The notes under the pieces: generated by a model
The model's input: only the letters and a program-made list of their open reading frames with translations
Told to the model about the DNA's origin: nothing
Databases searched by the model: none
NCBI RefSeq assembly: GCF_003545765.1
Contig: NZ_QXIO01000006.1
Location: 213,869-277,868, forward strand
Length of the DNA: 64,000 bases
From: Colwellia sp. RSH04
GTDB lineage: Bacteria > Pseudomonadota > Gammaproteobacteria > Enterobacterales > Alteromonadaceae
Direction: 5' to 3'
Part shown: positions 10,946-19,593 of the stretch, in pieces
Layout: the number at the start of each line of letters is the position of its first letter
Numbering within the stretch: position 1 is the stretch's first letter
Translations under genes and position numbers: made by a program

Positions 10946-11719
10946 TTAGCTTTCAGCGCTTTCTGCAGTCTGTGGTTGACCAACCGGTGTAATTTGAATA
11001 CCAACGACCTTTACTTCTGATGAATCATTGCGTAATTGAACCAAGCGATTTACTTGGCCTAAAGAACCAAGCATTGAATAAATTGGGACAAATAATCCAC
11101 GTTTATGGAAATCGATAACTTTATCTTCCGCTAACGCTTTAACTTTATCTTCATTAACAGTAAAAATACCTACAAGTTTTTTCTTTTCACCAGTACTTAA
11201 ATCAATATTTAATTCAAGCTCTTGCAATAAATCATTTTCTTCTAGTTCTTTAATGAAATTTTCTGTCATTTTTTCGCCTTCATATAAGCGACCTAATGAC
11301 TGCTGAATGTTAGTAAAAATCTCTGATTCTTTACCGTCTTCAAATAAAGCTAAATCTTTATCTTCACCTACAAAATCACTGTCTAAATCAATACATGCTG
11401 TTAATGTATTCTCACGATCCGGATCTAAACCTAATGCAAAAGGGTACATTCCTAAACTTTGAGGGACAGTTAATGCGGTCCACTTATCATCGTTAAAGAA
11501 TAAGTTTTCACCACTCTCTAAACCAAGCATTGCCACACTACGAAAACGTGGAGAGTCTGGGTTTTTAACTAATACAACAGGGAAACTAGATGTAGCTTGT
11601 GCATACTCAGCTGCTGTAATAGGTACAATGTGCTGGCCTGCAGTATGTGATAAATTGCGTTTATTAGTTAATTTAAGGTTTTGGTGCTGATCTGGTTTTA
11701 CTGGAACAAAATTCGCCAT
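10946..11719 (-). CDS. SapC family protein
   Basis: 257-residue cytoplasmic-looking protein that fits the SapC family (named for an S-layer-associated gene of Campylobacter; the role in other bacteria is not established). Family-like features: the VPITAAEYAQATSSFPVVLV block at about 32-51, a W-T-A-L-T-V-P segment, a R-P/D-R-E-N block, and the C-terminal LRNDSSEVKVVGIQITPVG. No signal peptide. It has its own terminator, and the coiled-coil gene follows in the same direction. Confidence 0.75.
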   Translation of the reverse strand: MANFVPVKPDQHQNLKLTNKRNLSHTAGQHIVPITAAEYAQATSSFPVVLVKNPDSPRFRSVAMLGLESGENLFFNDDKWTALTVPQSLGMYPFALGLDPDRENTLTACIDLDSDFVGEDKDLALFEDGKESEIFTNIQQSLGRLYEGEKMTENFIKELEENDLLQELELNIDLSTGEKKKLVGIFTVNEDKVKALAEDKVIDFHKRGLFVPIYSMLGSLGQVNRLVQLRNDSSEVKVVGIQITPVGQPQTAESAES

Positions 11720-11930
11720 GACTATTTCTCATTTTTACTGCTTTATTAGCATATTTTTATAATGTGTAATTTTACGCTAACTAGCTTGAAGAAAATCATG
11801 CAACTAAGGGTTACAAACACTTACAAGGTATTTAAGTAAATTACTGCCTTGTATAAATTATGGTGACAGTAAACTCGCTTTCAATGCTAAAATGGAAAAA
11901 AGATCAAAATAATCAGGATTAAATTAAAAA

Positions 11931-12233
11931 ATGCTAAAAAAATTAGTTTGTTACTTATTAATTATATTTCCTCTATTTGCTCTTGCTATGCCTAAAATTT
12001 CAATCAAGCATCAAAGAACCGCTGATGACTATGCCCAAATTCAAGTGACTAACACAATTAATTTACCGCTTATCTGTCACGTTGCTATAGATGGTCATAA
12101 AATACGTTTTCAGTTAAAACCTTATGAAGCATCAAAGTGGTATAAAGCAACAGACAAACGCTTTAACTATGATCATTTCAGTGTTTGGTGTGACTATTTA
12201 AGCTTGCATCCCGAATTAATCAAAAAGAAATAG
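11931..12233 (+). CDS. small secreted protein of unknown function
   Basis: 100 residues with a clear signal peptide (residues 1-19, MLKKLVCYLLIIFPLFALA). The mature part is about 80 residues with two cysteines (in PLICHV and VWCDYL) that could form a disulfide, and a basic C-terminus. Not recognised by family name; small periplasmic proteins of this look occur in Alteromonadales. It lies 6 nt before the barrel-protein gene, so the two are almost certainly co-transcribed and perhaps act together at the envelope. Confidence 0.7.
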   Translation: MLKKLVCYLLIIFPLFALAMPKISIKHQRTADDYAQIQVTNTINLPLICHVAIDGHKIRFQLKPYEASKWYKATDKRFNYDHFSVWCDYLSLHPELIKKK

Positions 12234-12239
12234 TAAAAC

Positions 12240-13436
12240 ATGATTAAAAAGACTTTTATCATTCCATTAACTGTTATTTTTTCGCTATTAGCGCTTTCTA
12301 AAGATACCCAAGCAAGTCAGTTTTTTGATGTCCTTGATGGAAAATTTGATGCTTCACAATACCTGAGCGAAAATGCTTATGGTTTTCTCCCTGTACCTAT
12401 AATTATTACCGACCCCGCCGTAGATTCTGGTATTGGTTTATCTGGTTTGTTTTTTCATGAAACAGAAGAAGATCAAAAAAGCAGATTACAATCAATGCAA
12501 AATTCAGATGATGCCGCTAAACATTTAATGCCACCAAGCATCTCTGTTGCGATAGGCGCCTATACAGGTAATAAATCCTATTTTGCTGGTGGGGGACATA
12601 TGGGGTTTTTCGACCAAGGCAATATCCGTTATATGGGCGGTGGCGGTTACGGTAATTTAAATATAGATTTCTTTGGTTTTGGCGACATCACATTAAAAAA
12701 ACCGGTCAGAATTAATACTCAAGCTATCGTGGTTATGCAAACACTTAAGTTTAAGTTAGGAGACAGTTCTTTTTACTTAGGGCCAACACAAAGATATACC
12801 AACGCAACCATTTCACCAACCAACATCAATGACTTAACAGGGAACTTACCGCCAGACTGGCAAGAGGCAATAACTCAATTACTGACAAGGGATATCACAA
12901 CTTCTGGTATTGGCTTTACGCTAGAGTACGACTCAAGAGATAATTTTTTCTCACCTAACGAGGGTATCAAGTATGAGTTAAACCATCTTTGGTACGATGA
13001 TAAAATTGCATCTGATATAGATTATCAGCTGACTGAGTTTTCAGGGTTACATTATTTAAAGTTAAATGACCATTGGCAAACAGCTTTTAGAATCGAAGTA
13101 GATTATGCCAATTCAGCAGACTTACTGCCTCCTTATGCCACCCCTTTTATTTCAATGCGTGGTATTCCTTCAATGAGATTTCAAGGCAACGCCATTGGTG
13201 TAAGCGAATTTGAACTCACTTACAATATTAACTTTCGCTGGAAGGTCAACGCTTTTGTCGGTATAGGTAAAGCCAGTAATGAGTTTTCTGATTTATCTTC
13301 AAGTGCTAGTAGAGTAAGTAAAGGCGCTGGTTTTCGCTATTTAATTGCGCGTCGATACGGTTTTAATATGGGTGTGGACTTCGCTTTTGGCCCTGAAGAC
13401 AGTATTTTTTACATTCAAGCAGGCACTGCATGGTAG
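12240..13436 (+). CDS. outer-membrane beta-barrel protein, BamA/D15-like without POTRA
   Basis: 398 residues with a signal peptide (about 1-25, ending TQAS). The body has alternating Gly/aromatic strands of an outer-membrane barrel. The block GIGFTLEYDSRDNFFSPNEG resembles the barrel start of the surface-antigen D15/BamA superfamily, and ISMRGIPSMRFQGN resembles its R-G-F/Y loop motif. There is no room for POTRA domains before the barrel, so it is a barrel-only member rather than an assembly factor. The C-terminus is FYIQAGTAW, ending in an aromatic residue. Operon partner is the small secreted protein upstream. Substrate or partner unknown. Confidence 0.75.
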   Translation: MIKKTFIIPLTVIFSLLALSKDTQASQFFDVLDGKFDASQYLSENAYGFLPVPIIITDPAVDSGIGLSGLFFHETEEDQKSRLQSMQNSDDAAKHLMPPSISVAIGAYTGNKSYFAGGGHMGFFDQGNIRYMGGGGYGNLNIDFFGFGDITLKKPVRINTQAIVVMQTLKFKLGDSSFYLGPTQRYTNATISPTNINDLTGNLPPDWQEAITQLLTRDITTSGIGFTLEYDSRDNFFSPNEGIKYELNHLWYDDKIASDIDYQLTEFSGLHYLKLNDHWQTAFRIEVDYANSADLLPPYATPFISMRGIPSMRFQGNAIGVSEFELTYNINFRWKVNAFVGIGKASNEFSDLSSSASRVSKGAGFRYLIARRYGFNMGVDFAFGPEDSIFYIQAGTAW

Positions 13437-13504
13437 TTTTTAACCCATAATTGCATACGATCGCCTTTATTTAGCCTGTTTGAGCAACAATTTGATAATT
13501 TCTA

Positions 13505-13533
13505 TTGATTCGCTTGATTTTCTTTTTTAGTAT
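13505..13533 (+). promoter_or_regulatory. candidate promoter of the HU gene
   Basis: TTGATT (13505-13510), 17-nt spacer and TAGTAT (13528-13533), 41 nt upstream of the HU start codon. Good sigma-70 match by eye. Confidence 0.5.
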
Positions 13534-13574
13534 GTTGATGGTAATAATAATAATTGATGAATTAAGGATAAAAA

Positions 13575-13850
13575 ATGAATAAAGGTGAATTAGTAGCAAA
13601 AATCTCTGAAGGTGCAGACATTTCTAAAGCTTCAGCTGGCCGCGCGTTAGATAGTTTAATCCAAACAATCACTGAAGAATTAGCTAATGGTGGCGAAGTT
13701 GCTTTAGTTGGTTTTGGTACTTACAAAGTTAACGATCGTGCAGCACGTACAGGTCGTAACCCACAAACAGGTGCAGAAATTCAAATTGCTGCTGCAAAAG
13801 TTCCTAGCTTCAAAGCTGGTAAAGCCTTAAAAGATGCTTGTAACGCTTAA
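13575..13850 (+). CDS. hup: HU family DNA-binding protein
   Basis: 91-residue histone-like nucleoid protein that bends DNA as a dimer. The sequence has the N-terminal helices beginning [10 protein letters not shown], the central [21 protein letters not shown] (positions ~46-66, with the DNA-intercalating R-N-P tip) and [14 protein letters not shown] at the end. Full family length. Own promoter and terminator, so probably a highly expressed single-gene unit. I cannot say from sequence alone whether it is the alpha- or beta-type subunit. Confidence 0.96.
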   Translation: MNKGELVAKISEGADISKASAGRALDSLIQTITEELANGGEVALVGFGTYKVNDRAARTGRNPQTGAEIQIAAAKVPSFKAGKALKDACNA

Positions 13851-13873
13851 TTGATAAGCTACAAGCATTAATA

Positions 13874-13899
13874 AAACAGCGCCTAATGGCGCTTTTTTT
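13874..13899 (+). terminator. intrinsic terminator after HU gene
   Basis: Stem AGCGCC / GGCGCT with a TAAT loop at 13878-13893, followed by a run of T. Confidence 0.9.
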
Positions 13900-13924
13900 A
13901 TATCTGCCACTACATAGCATTAGT

Positions 13925-13950
13925 CAGATAAATATTTTAGTATTTATCTG
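13925..13950. promoter_or_regulatory. perfect inverted repeat upstream of the sulfotransferase operon
   Basis: CAGATAAATA, 6-nt spacer, TATTTATCTG: a perfect 10-bp dyad 24 nt before the TTG start of the sulfotransferase gene. It has no T-run and lies beyond the HU terminator, so it fits an operator better than a terminator. The binding protein is unknown. Confidence 0.45.
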
Positions 13951-13974
13951 CTCATTCGATTAAAAGAGACTATT

Positions 13975-14877
13975 TTGACATTTTCATCAACTAATAACTC
14001 ACCTGTATTTGAACGGCCTATTTTTATTTTAGCTTGTCCACGTTCAGGCAGTACCTTATTTTATGAAACACTTGCTAAAGCAAGTGGATTATGGACAGTT
14101 GGTGGTGAGAGTCATGCCATTATTGAAGAAATTCCAGAATTTAGTACTATTTATAATGGTTCAATTTCTAATACGTTAACCGAACATCATGGCAATGACC
14201 GTTCAATCGCTTTACTTAAAAGTCGATTTGCTCAACAATTAAGAGATATACATCATAAACCTTATAATCATGAAAAGTCGGGGGCAATACGCTTTTTAGA
14301 GAAAACGCCAAAAAACGTTTTGCGTATCCGCTTTTTTAATAAAATATTTCCAGATGCATTATTTATCCACTTAGTTCGAGATCCTAAAGATAATATTAGT
14401 AGCATTATAGATGGTTGGAATTCAGGACATTTTATTACCTACCCACACCTACCTGGTTTTAATAATCGCTGGTCTTATTTACTGCCCGATCAATGGAAGT
14501 CAATGCAAGGAAAGCCCACAGAAAAAATAGCTACATTTCAGTGGCAAGCGTCTAATCAAGCAGTAGTTGATAACCTTAAAGAAATACCTGATAACCGAAA
14601 GTTAACTGTGCATTATCAAGATTTCCTTGATAATACTGCTGATATAGTCCAGCAGCTTTGTCGCTTTATCGGCATCGAGTTTGATAGTGAATTACAGCAA
14701 TACTGTAACGCTCCTTTACCTTTCTCCCGTTACACATTAACGAAACCTGACAAGAACAAGTGGCATAAAAATAAAGCCTTACTCGAACCCAATATGCCCC
14801 AATTAACACCACTAATTGAGCAATTAAATAATAATTTACAACCTTTTACTGATTATCGAGTGAATAATTCCATATGA
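13975..14877 (+). CDS. PAPS-dependent sulfotransferase family protein
   Basis: 300 residues. The 5'-phosphosulfate-binding loop is at the N-terminus (FILACPRSGSTLFYE, residues about 17-31), and a 3'-phosphate-binding region follows around FIHLVRDPKDNISSIIDGW. This is the usual layout of cytosolic-type or tyrosylprotein-like sulfotransferases that transfer sulfate from PAPS. The start codon is TTG with an AGAG site upstream. The stop overlaps the start of the next gene (ATGA), so translation is coupled to the hydroxylase-like protein. No signal peptide. The acceptor is unknown; the paired hydroxylase suggests a hydroxylated peptide or metabolite (inference). Confidence 0.85.
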   Translation: MTFSSTNNSPVFERPIFILACPRSGSTLFYETLAKASGLWTVGGESHAIIEEIPEFSTIYNGSISNTLTEHHGNDRSIALLKSRFAQQLRDIHHKPYNHEKSGAIRFLEKTPKNVLRIRFFNKIFPDALFIHLVRDPKDNISSIIDGWNSGHFITYPHLPGFNNRWSYLLPDQWKSMQGKPTEKIATFQWQASNQAVVDNLKEIPDNRKLTVHYQDFLDNTADIVQQLCRFIGIEFDSELQQYCNAPLPFSRYTLTKPDKNKWHKNKALLEPNMPQLTPLIEQLNNNLQPFTDYRVNNSI

Positions 14878-15818
14878 AACTAGCCCATGAATTTATCAAA
14901 TTACCGTTACGTTTTGATATCAGCAAAATGCAGGAAGAATTAGCACAATTCTCAACACAAGCATGGCGTGGACATCATGAAGGTTTTCCTGGGAACAGTG
15001 CAATACCGTTAATCAGTGTCAACGGGCAAATAAACAACGATTTTAAAGGTGAGATGCTTGCCACTGAAGCCTTAAAGCAATCTCCATATCTGCAACAAGT
15101 AATCGCTTCTTTTAATGAAGTTTTTGGTCGTTCAAGATTAATGAAGCTCGATGCAGGAGCTAAAGTGCCACTGCACTCAGATATAAATTTTCATTGGTAT
15201 AAACGTGTCAGAATTCATATTCCTATTATTACTGATCCTGATGTTATTTTTCATTGTGCCGATAAGAGCGTTCACATGGGTGCAGGAGAATGCTGGATTT
15301 TTGATACTTGGAAAAATCATCAGGTAGATAATAATTCAAATAAAGACAGAGTACACTTGGTTATTGATACCGCCGGTTCAAGTGCTTTTTGGCAACAAGT
15401 CAGCCAATCATTTGTCCCGTGGTTGCCTAAAGAAGAAGGTAAAACAAAATTACTAAGTTATCAATCTGGAGTTACTCCAAATATCTTGATGGAGAAACAT
15501 AACGCCCCGGTTGTTATGTGTCCTGGTGAATTAGAATTCATGATCAGTGAACTCAAACAAGAAGTCAGTCTTGTCAATGCCAATAATAATGATATGGCAA
15601 AGCAATTGTTCTCAATCTTATCTCACTTCAGTCATGACTGGCGACGACTATGGTCTATATATGGTGAAAGCAAAGCTGGCTGGAATTATTATCACCAGTG
15701 TCGAGATAATGCTTTTAACAAGGCAAGACAAAGCGCTGCATCATTAAAAATATCTAACGGTGCTGCTGCAATAGATATGCTAGCACATTGTATTATTGTG
15801 CCAGCTTTCAGCCCTTAA
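14874..15818 (+). CDS. aspartyl/asparaginyl beta-hydroxylase-like Fe(II)/2-oxoglutarate dioxygenase
   Basis: 314 residues. Residues about 85-165 carry the Asp/Asn hydroxylase pattern: PLHSDINFHWYKRVRIHIPI (the H-x-D metal ligands and HIP), then WIFDTWKNHQVDNN (the distal His), and a basic R-V-H-L-V-I-D for 2-oxoglutarate binding. The C-terminal ~140 residues match nothing I recognise. The gene shares an ATGA overlap with the sulfotransferase, so the two form one operon. A convergent TPR-sulfotransferase ends 5 nt downstream. Family members hydroxylate Asp/Asn in proteins or small substrates; the actual target is unknown. Confidence 0.8.
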   Translation: MKLAHEFIKLPLRFDISKMQEELAQFSTQAWRGHHEGFPGNSAIPLISVNGQINNDFKGEMLATEALKQSPYLQQVIASFNEVFGRSRLMKLDAGAKVPLHSDINFHWYKRVRIHIPIITDPDVIFHCADKSVHMGAGECWIFDTWKNHQVDNNSNKDRVHLVIDTAGSSAFWQQVSQSFVPWLPKEEGKTKLLSYQSGVTPNILMEKHNAPVVMCPGELEFMISELKQEVSLVNANNNDMAKQLFSILSHFSHDWRRLWSIYGESKAGWNYYHQCRDNAFNKARQSAASLKISNGAAAIDMLAHCIIVPAFSP

Positions 15819-15822
15819 AAAC

Positions 15823-17424
15823 CTATGACCGCTCAAGTAATGCTTGAGTTTGAGCAATAATTTGCTCAAATGTTGGCATATGCTCCTGAATAAAGGGTTG
15901 ATAGTGTTGCCATGAATTTACCGAGCGTTTATTAATAGGCTGCTTTACTTGACTTACACTTGGCGTTAAAACAACGCGATCAGATTTATAAAAAGATAAA
16001 CATTGTGACTCGAAGTCTAATTGACAATATTCGAGTAAATTACGTATTTCTTGCTCCGCATCATTTGTCAGCGATTCGTAGCTAAGATGATAAATCTCTT
16101 GACCAAATGTTCTTTTCCAGTGATGCATTAACGCTAAATATCCTTGCCAATAAAAAGTAATACCTTTCATAGAGTAAGAGTATTCATGACCACGGCTGAA
16201 GTACTGCTTAAAAACACTTAACGCATTGTCTAAGGGATTTCTTACAACATTAATAATTTTTGCTTGTGGGAATAGTGTTTTAATTAGCCCTATATGAAGA
16301 AAGTTATTAGGGTTTTTATCAATAGCAATCACTTGATGTTCAATAAAGTACTGTTGAACTTGGTTAATATATTGCTCAGCTAAAGCCTGTCTTCTATCAT
16401 TAGCTAAATTACCTAGCTGCTTAACATAGCCTCCTGAACGTTCTAATGTTAATCCGATACGTTCAATATACTGTAACTCATCTGTTGCACCAACCTTAGA
16501 GTGACTAGCAAGTATTTGCTCAACTAACGTCGTGCCAGATCGAGGCATTCCAACAATAAAAATTGGAGCAAAGTTGCCTGATACTGGAGCTTCTATTTTT
16601 TGATTCGAAACTCCCGAAATCATATCATTCACCATAGCCTGAAATAGATTACCCCGAAAAGGCCTATGCTGTTCAAACACACGATTTGCATCACTCATCG
16701 CAGCAAAAGCTAAGTCATACCTTTTTTGTTGCTCATAACCCCTCGCTGTAGCAAATCCAATTAATGCTTTATTGCCTAAGTCCACTGACTTATTAGCAAG
16801 TAATGATTGCAACTTTTTATTGTCTTCTACAGTAAACGTAAAGTCTTTAATATCAGCCATACTCCAATAACCCACGCCGCATTGAGCTGGGTTATCAACG
16901 ATAAATTCGCGATAATAACTAATCGCTTTGTCGCTTTCACCTTTCGCTTTATAAACATGCCCAAGGTTTAATAATAAATGAGGTAATACTTTTTTATGTT
17001 CTTTCAACATCAAAAAAGACTGCTCAGCCAATAAAATGTTACCCGCTGCCATCGCAACCAAACCATGCTTAAAACGCGTTTGTGTCTCTTCACCAAACTC
17101 GTCTAATACTTTTTCTAATGCGATGAGTAATGCAAAGTGTTCTTCTTTGGCTTCTAAAAGCGCAATTAGCCATAGCTGTTGCTGTTTCGGTTGGTCAGTA
17201 TTGTCTATTAGCGTTTGATAATGCTGCTCAGCTTGAGCAAAGTTTTGACACCGTAGCTCTATAGAAAATGCTAGCTCTAGTACTGACGGTTGAAGGGGAT
17301 ATAAGGATAACAAACCCGCTAGTCTATTTTTAGCCTCTATAAAGCGGTTATTTGCCAATAACTGCTGACAGTATGAAAGCGTTTGCTGGTCATGTTGAGA
17401 TAAAGGGGAGACTGTTTGGTTCAT
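15823..17424 (-). CDS. tetratricopeptide-repeat sulfotransferase
   Basis: 533 residues: an N-terminal TPR-like helical region (about 15-260), then a sulfotransferase domain with the PAPS loop PIFIVGMPRSGTTLVEQ (P-loop core 294-300) and a 3'-phosphate motif in INVVRNPLDNALSVFKQYF. TPR-sulfotransferases are common in marine Proteobacteria; the TPRs probably hold a protein or peptide acceptor. It is convergent with the sulfotransferase/hydroxylase operon, with only 4 nt between stops and no terminator. The two sulfotransferases are from different subgroups, so this is not a simple duplication. Confidence 0.88.
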   Translation of the reverse strand: MNQTVSPLSQHDQQTLSYCQQLLANNRFIEAKNRLAGLLSLYPLQPSVLELAFSIELRCQNFAQAEQHYQTLIDNTDQPKQQQLWLIALLEAKEEHFALLIALEKVLDEFGEETQTRFKHGLVAMAAGNILLAEQSFLMLKEHKKVLPHLLLNLGHVYKAKGESDKAISYYREFIVDNPAQCGVGYWSMADIKDFTFTVEDNKKLQSLLANKSVDLGNKALIGFATARGYEQQKRYDLAFAAMSDANRVFEQHRPFRGNLFQAMVNDMISGVSNQKIEAPVSGNFAPIFIVGMPRSGTTLVEQILASHSKVGATDELQYIERIGLTLERSGGYVKQLGNLANDRRQALAEQYINQVQQYFIEHQVIAIDKNPNNFLHIGLIKTLFPQAKIINVVRNPLDNALSVFKQYFSRGHEYSYSMKGITFYWQGYLALMHHWKRTFGQEIYHLSYESLTNDAEQEIRNLLEYCQLDFESQCLSFYKSDRVVLTPSVSQVKQPINKRSVNSWQHYQPFIQEHMPTFEQIIAQTQALLERS

Positions 17425-17694
17425 AAAAGCACTATATAACCTAGCTAATTAACTGAACCTTGATGATATGGGAGCAACAATATCTTGGCAACACATTAGT
17501 AGTGGTTTCACCTTATTAACTCGTTTTACCTATTGCTCATTTGACATTTTCGACAGAAAAATAATCACTACCAATATATAAACTATTACTATTGAGTTTA
17601 TGTCGTTAATATATTGATGAAAGTCATTAGTTTATAATGATTAACGCATTACTTATATACACAATAATCCTTTTTACTAGACGTGAGTTTACCT

Positions 17695-18585
17695 ATGAAA
17701 AACACAGCTAACATCACACAAGCAATGCGTTTACCTTTTTTGGTGCTCACGCCATGTTGTGTGTTTTTGGCCATTGCAATCGCTATTCAACAGCAAATTA
17801 GCTTTTCTAGCAGCTATGCTATCCTCTGTTTGATCGGTGCTTTAGCTGCACATATTGCGGTAAACACGTTAAATGAATACCAAGACTTTATCAGTGGATT
17901 AGATTTACACACAAAAAGAACAGCCTTTAGCGGAGGCAGTGGTTTATTACCTAATCAACCTAAATTAGCAACAGCTGTATTTTTTACCAGCGTCATATCA
18001 CTGGTAACTACCATAGGGATAGGTAGTTTCTTCATCTATGTGACAGGATGGCAAATATTGCCTATTGGCATTATCGGTATACTGATTATAGTAAGTTACA
18101 CAAAATGGGTAAATAAAAGTGCATTTTTGTGTTTAATCGCTCCAGGCATTGGCTTCGCAACTTTAATGACTGGAGGCACTTATTTTTGTATTAGCCAGCA
18201 ATTTACCCAGGACATGTGGCTAATCACATTAATTCCGTTTTTTCTCATCAACAATTTATTGTTATTGAATCAATTTCCAGACATCGATGCAGATAAAGAG
18301 GCGGGTAGAAACCATTTTGTTATTCGTTTTGGTGTTCATACAAGCATATCAGTGTACGCTTTGTTTGCCATTAGCAGCCAATTACTTGTAGTGGGGCTAG
18401 TTTTGCAAAAAACATTGCCTTTATTATCACTGATAACCCTCGCGCCAATGTTACTGAGTTATTATGCCATTTATGGAATGCTAAGATGTCGAGAAACGAT
18501 TGGAAATCACCCACAATTTTTAGCTGCTAACGTCGCTGCTTGTATCCTAAGTTGTGCCACGTTATCACTCACACTTATCATTTAA
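17695..18585 (+). CDS. UbiA family prenyltransferase
   Basis: Polytopic membrane enzyme of about 296 residues with 8-9 hydrophobic helices. The first Asp-rich motif is NEYQDFISGLD (N-x3-D-x5-D type) and the second is DIDADKEAG, so both prenyl-diphosphate/Mg2+ motifs are present. The pattern is nearer to MenA-like (1,4-dihydroxy-2-naphthoate prenyltransferase) than to UbiA proper, but the aromatic acceptor cannot be assigned. No quinone genes lie nearby. An upstream GTG at 17683 would add four residues; the ATG is preferred though its ribosome site is weak. Confidence 0.8.
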   Translation: MKNTANITQAMRLPFLVLTPCCVFLAIAIAIQQQISFSSSYAILCLIGALAAHIAVNTLNEYQDFISGLDLHTKRTAFSGGSGLLPNQPKLATAVFFTSVISLVTTIGIGSFFIYVTGWQILPIGIIGILIIVSYTKWVNKSAFLCLIAPGIGFATLMTGGTYFCISQQFTQDMWLITLIPFFLINNLLLLNQFPDIDADKEAGRNHFVIRFGVHTSISVYALFAISSQLLVVGLVLQKTLPLLSLITLAPMLLSYYAIYGMLRCRETIGNHPQFLAANVAACILSCATLSLTLII

Positions 18586-18617
18586 GTACGGTAACCAGAC
18601 ATAAATTTTAGCTATAA

Positions 18618-18650
18618 AAAAAGCATTAAAGAAAACCTTTAATGCTTTTT
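18618..18650. terminator. bidirectional terminator between the prenyltransferase and protease genes
   Basis: Perfect 14-bp stem (AAAAAGCATTAAAG / CTTTAATGCTTTTT) with a 5-nt loop, between two convergent genes. A-run before and T-run after, so it can stop both transcripts. Confidence 0.9.
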
Positions 18651-18666
18651 CTAGAGACAATAAAAT

Positions 18667-19404
18667 TTATGCTTTACGTCTTGTTTTTAAAGCAACGAGT
18701 GCAATCATAAATAAAGCCATTGTCGGAGGCGTAGGTATTTCAACTTGTTGAGCTACGCCATATAAGTATTGAATATAAGCAATGTCTGCCGCTTGTGGGC
18801 CAGAGAAAGCTTCACTGTAAAATGGGTCCATTAATGCAGGTCCAGGTGGTAATTCAGGGATAATAAAACCATCATCGCTGTGACCTAAACCTAATGCGTG
18901 CCCTAACTCATGCGCCATCACTTGGAAAATATCAAAACCAAATCCACCGAAACCAATTTTCCAAACATCCGTGCTGTCAAAATGAACATCTCCGCCTACA
19001 GGTGAATTACTAGGGTAATAACCATGAGCTAAAACACCCCCAACACCATCGAAGGCATGCCCACCTAGGCGAATAATTCCTGAAGCACTCGGTACATTAA
19101 TATCTTCACCTTGATCTAACACTTCAACAAAGGTTAAATCGGCTACAACACTCCATGCATCAAATGCACGTTCAATTTCTGATTTGTAACCTACCGGCAT
19201 AAAGCTATCGAGCGAAGACGTTACACAGCCCGCAGGCTCAGGGCCTAATTCACATGCTAAACCTGCATCCATAATGCTCCAGCTGATAGTCGCGCCTGTA
19301 CCTAAACCGCCCGCTCCCCATTTAGCAATAGCGCCAGCATTAGCCACTTGAATTGACGCCAACATCAAAATACTGACAGCTATATAGTGTTTTAATTTAA
19401 CCAT
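18667..19404 (-). CDS. secreted matrixin-type metalloprotease with PEP-CTERM-like C-terminal anchor
   Basis: 245 residues. Signal peptide at 1-23 (ending QVANA). The zinc motif HELGHALGLGH (165-175) is the complete metzincin H-E-x-x-H-x-x-G-x-x-H. A downstream Met in A-L-M-D-P-F-Y (about 191-197) can supply the Met-turn. Residues 224-245 read P-T-P-P, a hydrophobic span, then T-R-R-K-A: the tripartite architecture of a PEP-CTERM sorting tail with PTP replacing PEP. Processing would need an exosortase, not encoded in this window. The function is likely extracellular or envelope proteolysis; the substrate is unknown. Confidence 0.83.
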   Translation of the reverse strand: MVKLKHYIAVSILMLASIQVANAGAIAKWGAGGLGTGATISWSIMDAGLACELGPEPAGCVTSSLDSFMPVGYKSEIERAFDAWSVVADLTFVEVLDQGEDINVPSASGIIRLGGHAFDGVGGVLAHGYYPSNSPVGGDVHFDSTDVWKIGFGGFGFDIFQVMAHELGHALGLGHSDDGFIIPELPPGPALMDPFYSEAFSGPQAADIAYIQYLYGVAQQVEIPTPPTMALFMIALVALKTRRKA

Positions 19405-19593
19405 GTATTAATAATCCTTTTTTTATTGATATGTATATACTTTCAGGCTTTTTCAATTTGCTGCAAAAGATAAGCCACCGGAACTTATATCAACAAATAC
19501 AAAAAGTTATAGCTTCTACGTTTTGTGTTGTACATTTGTTTGTAAAAAATACTGACAATATAAAGCGCAAAGTTAGACTTATACTAAGGCGTG

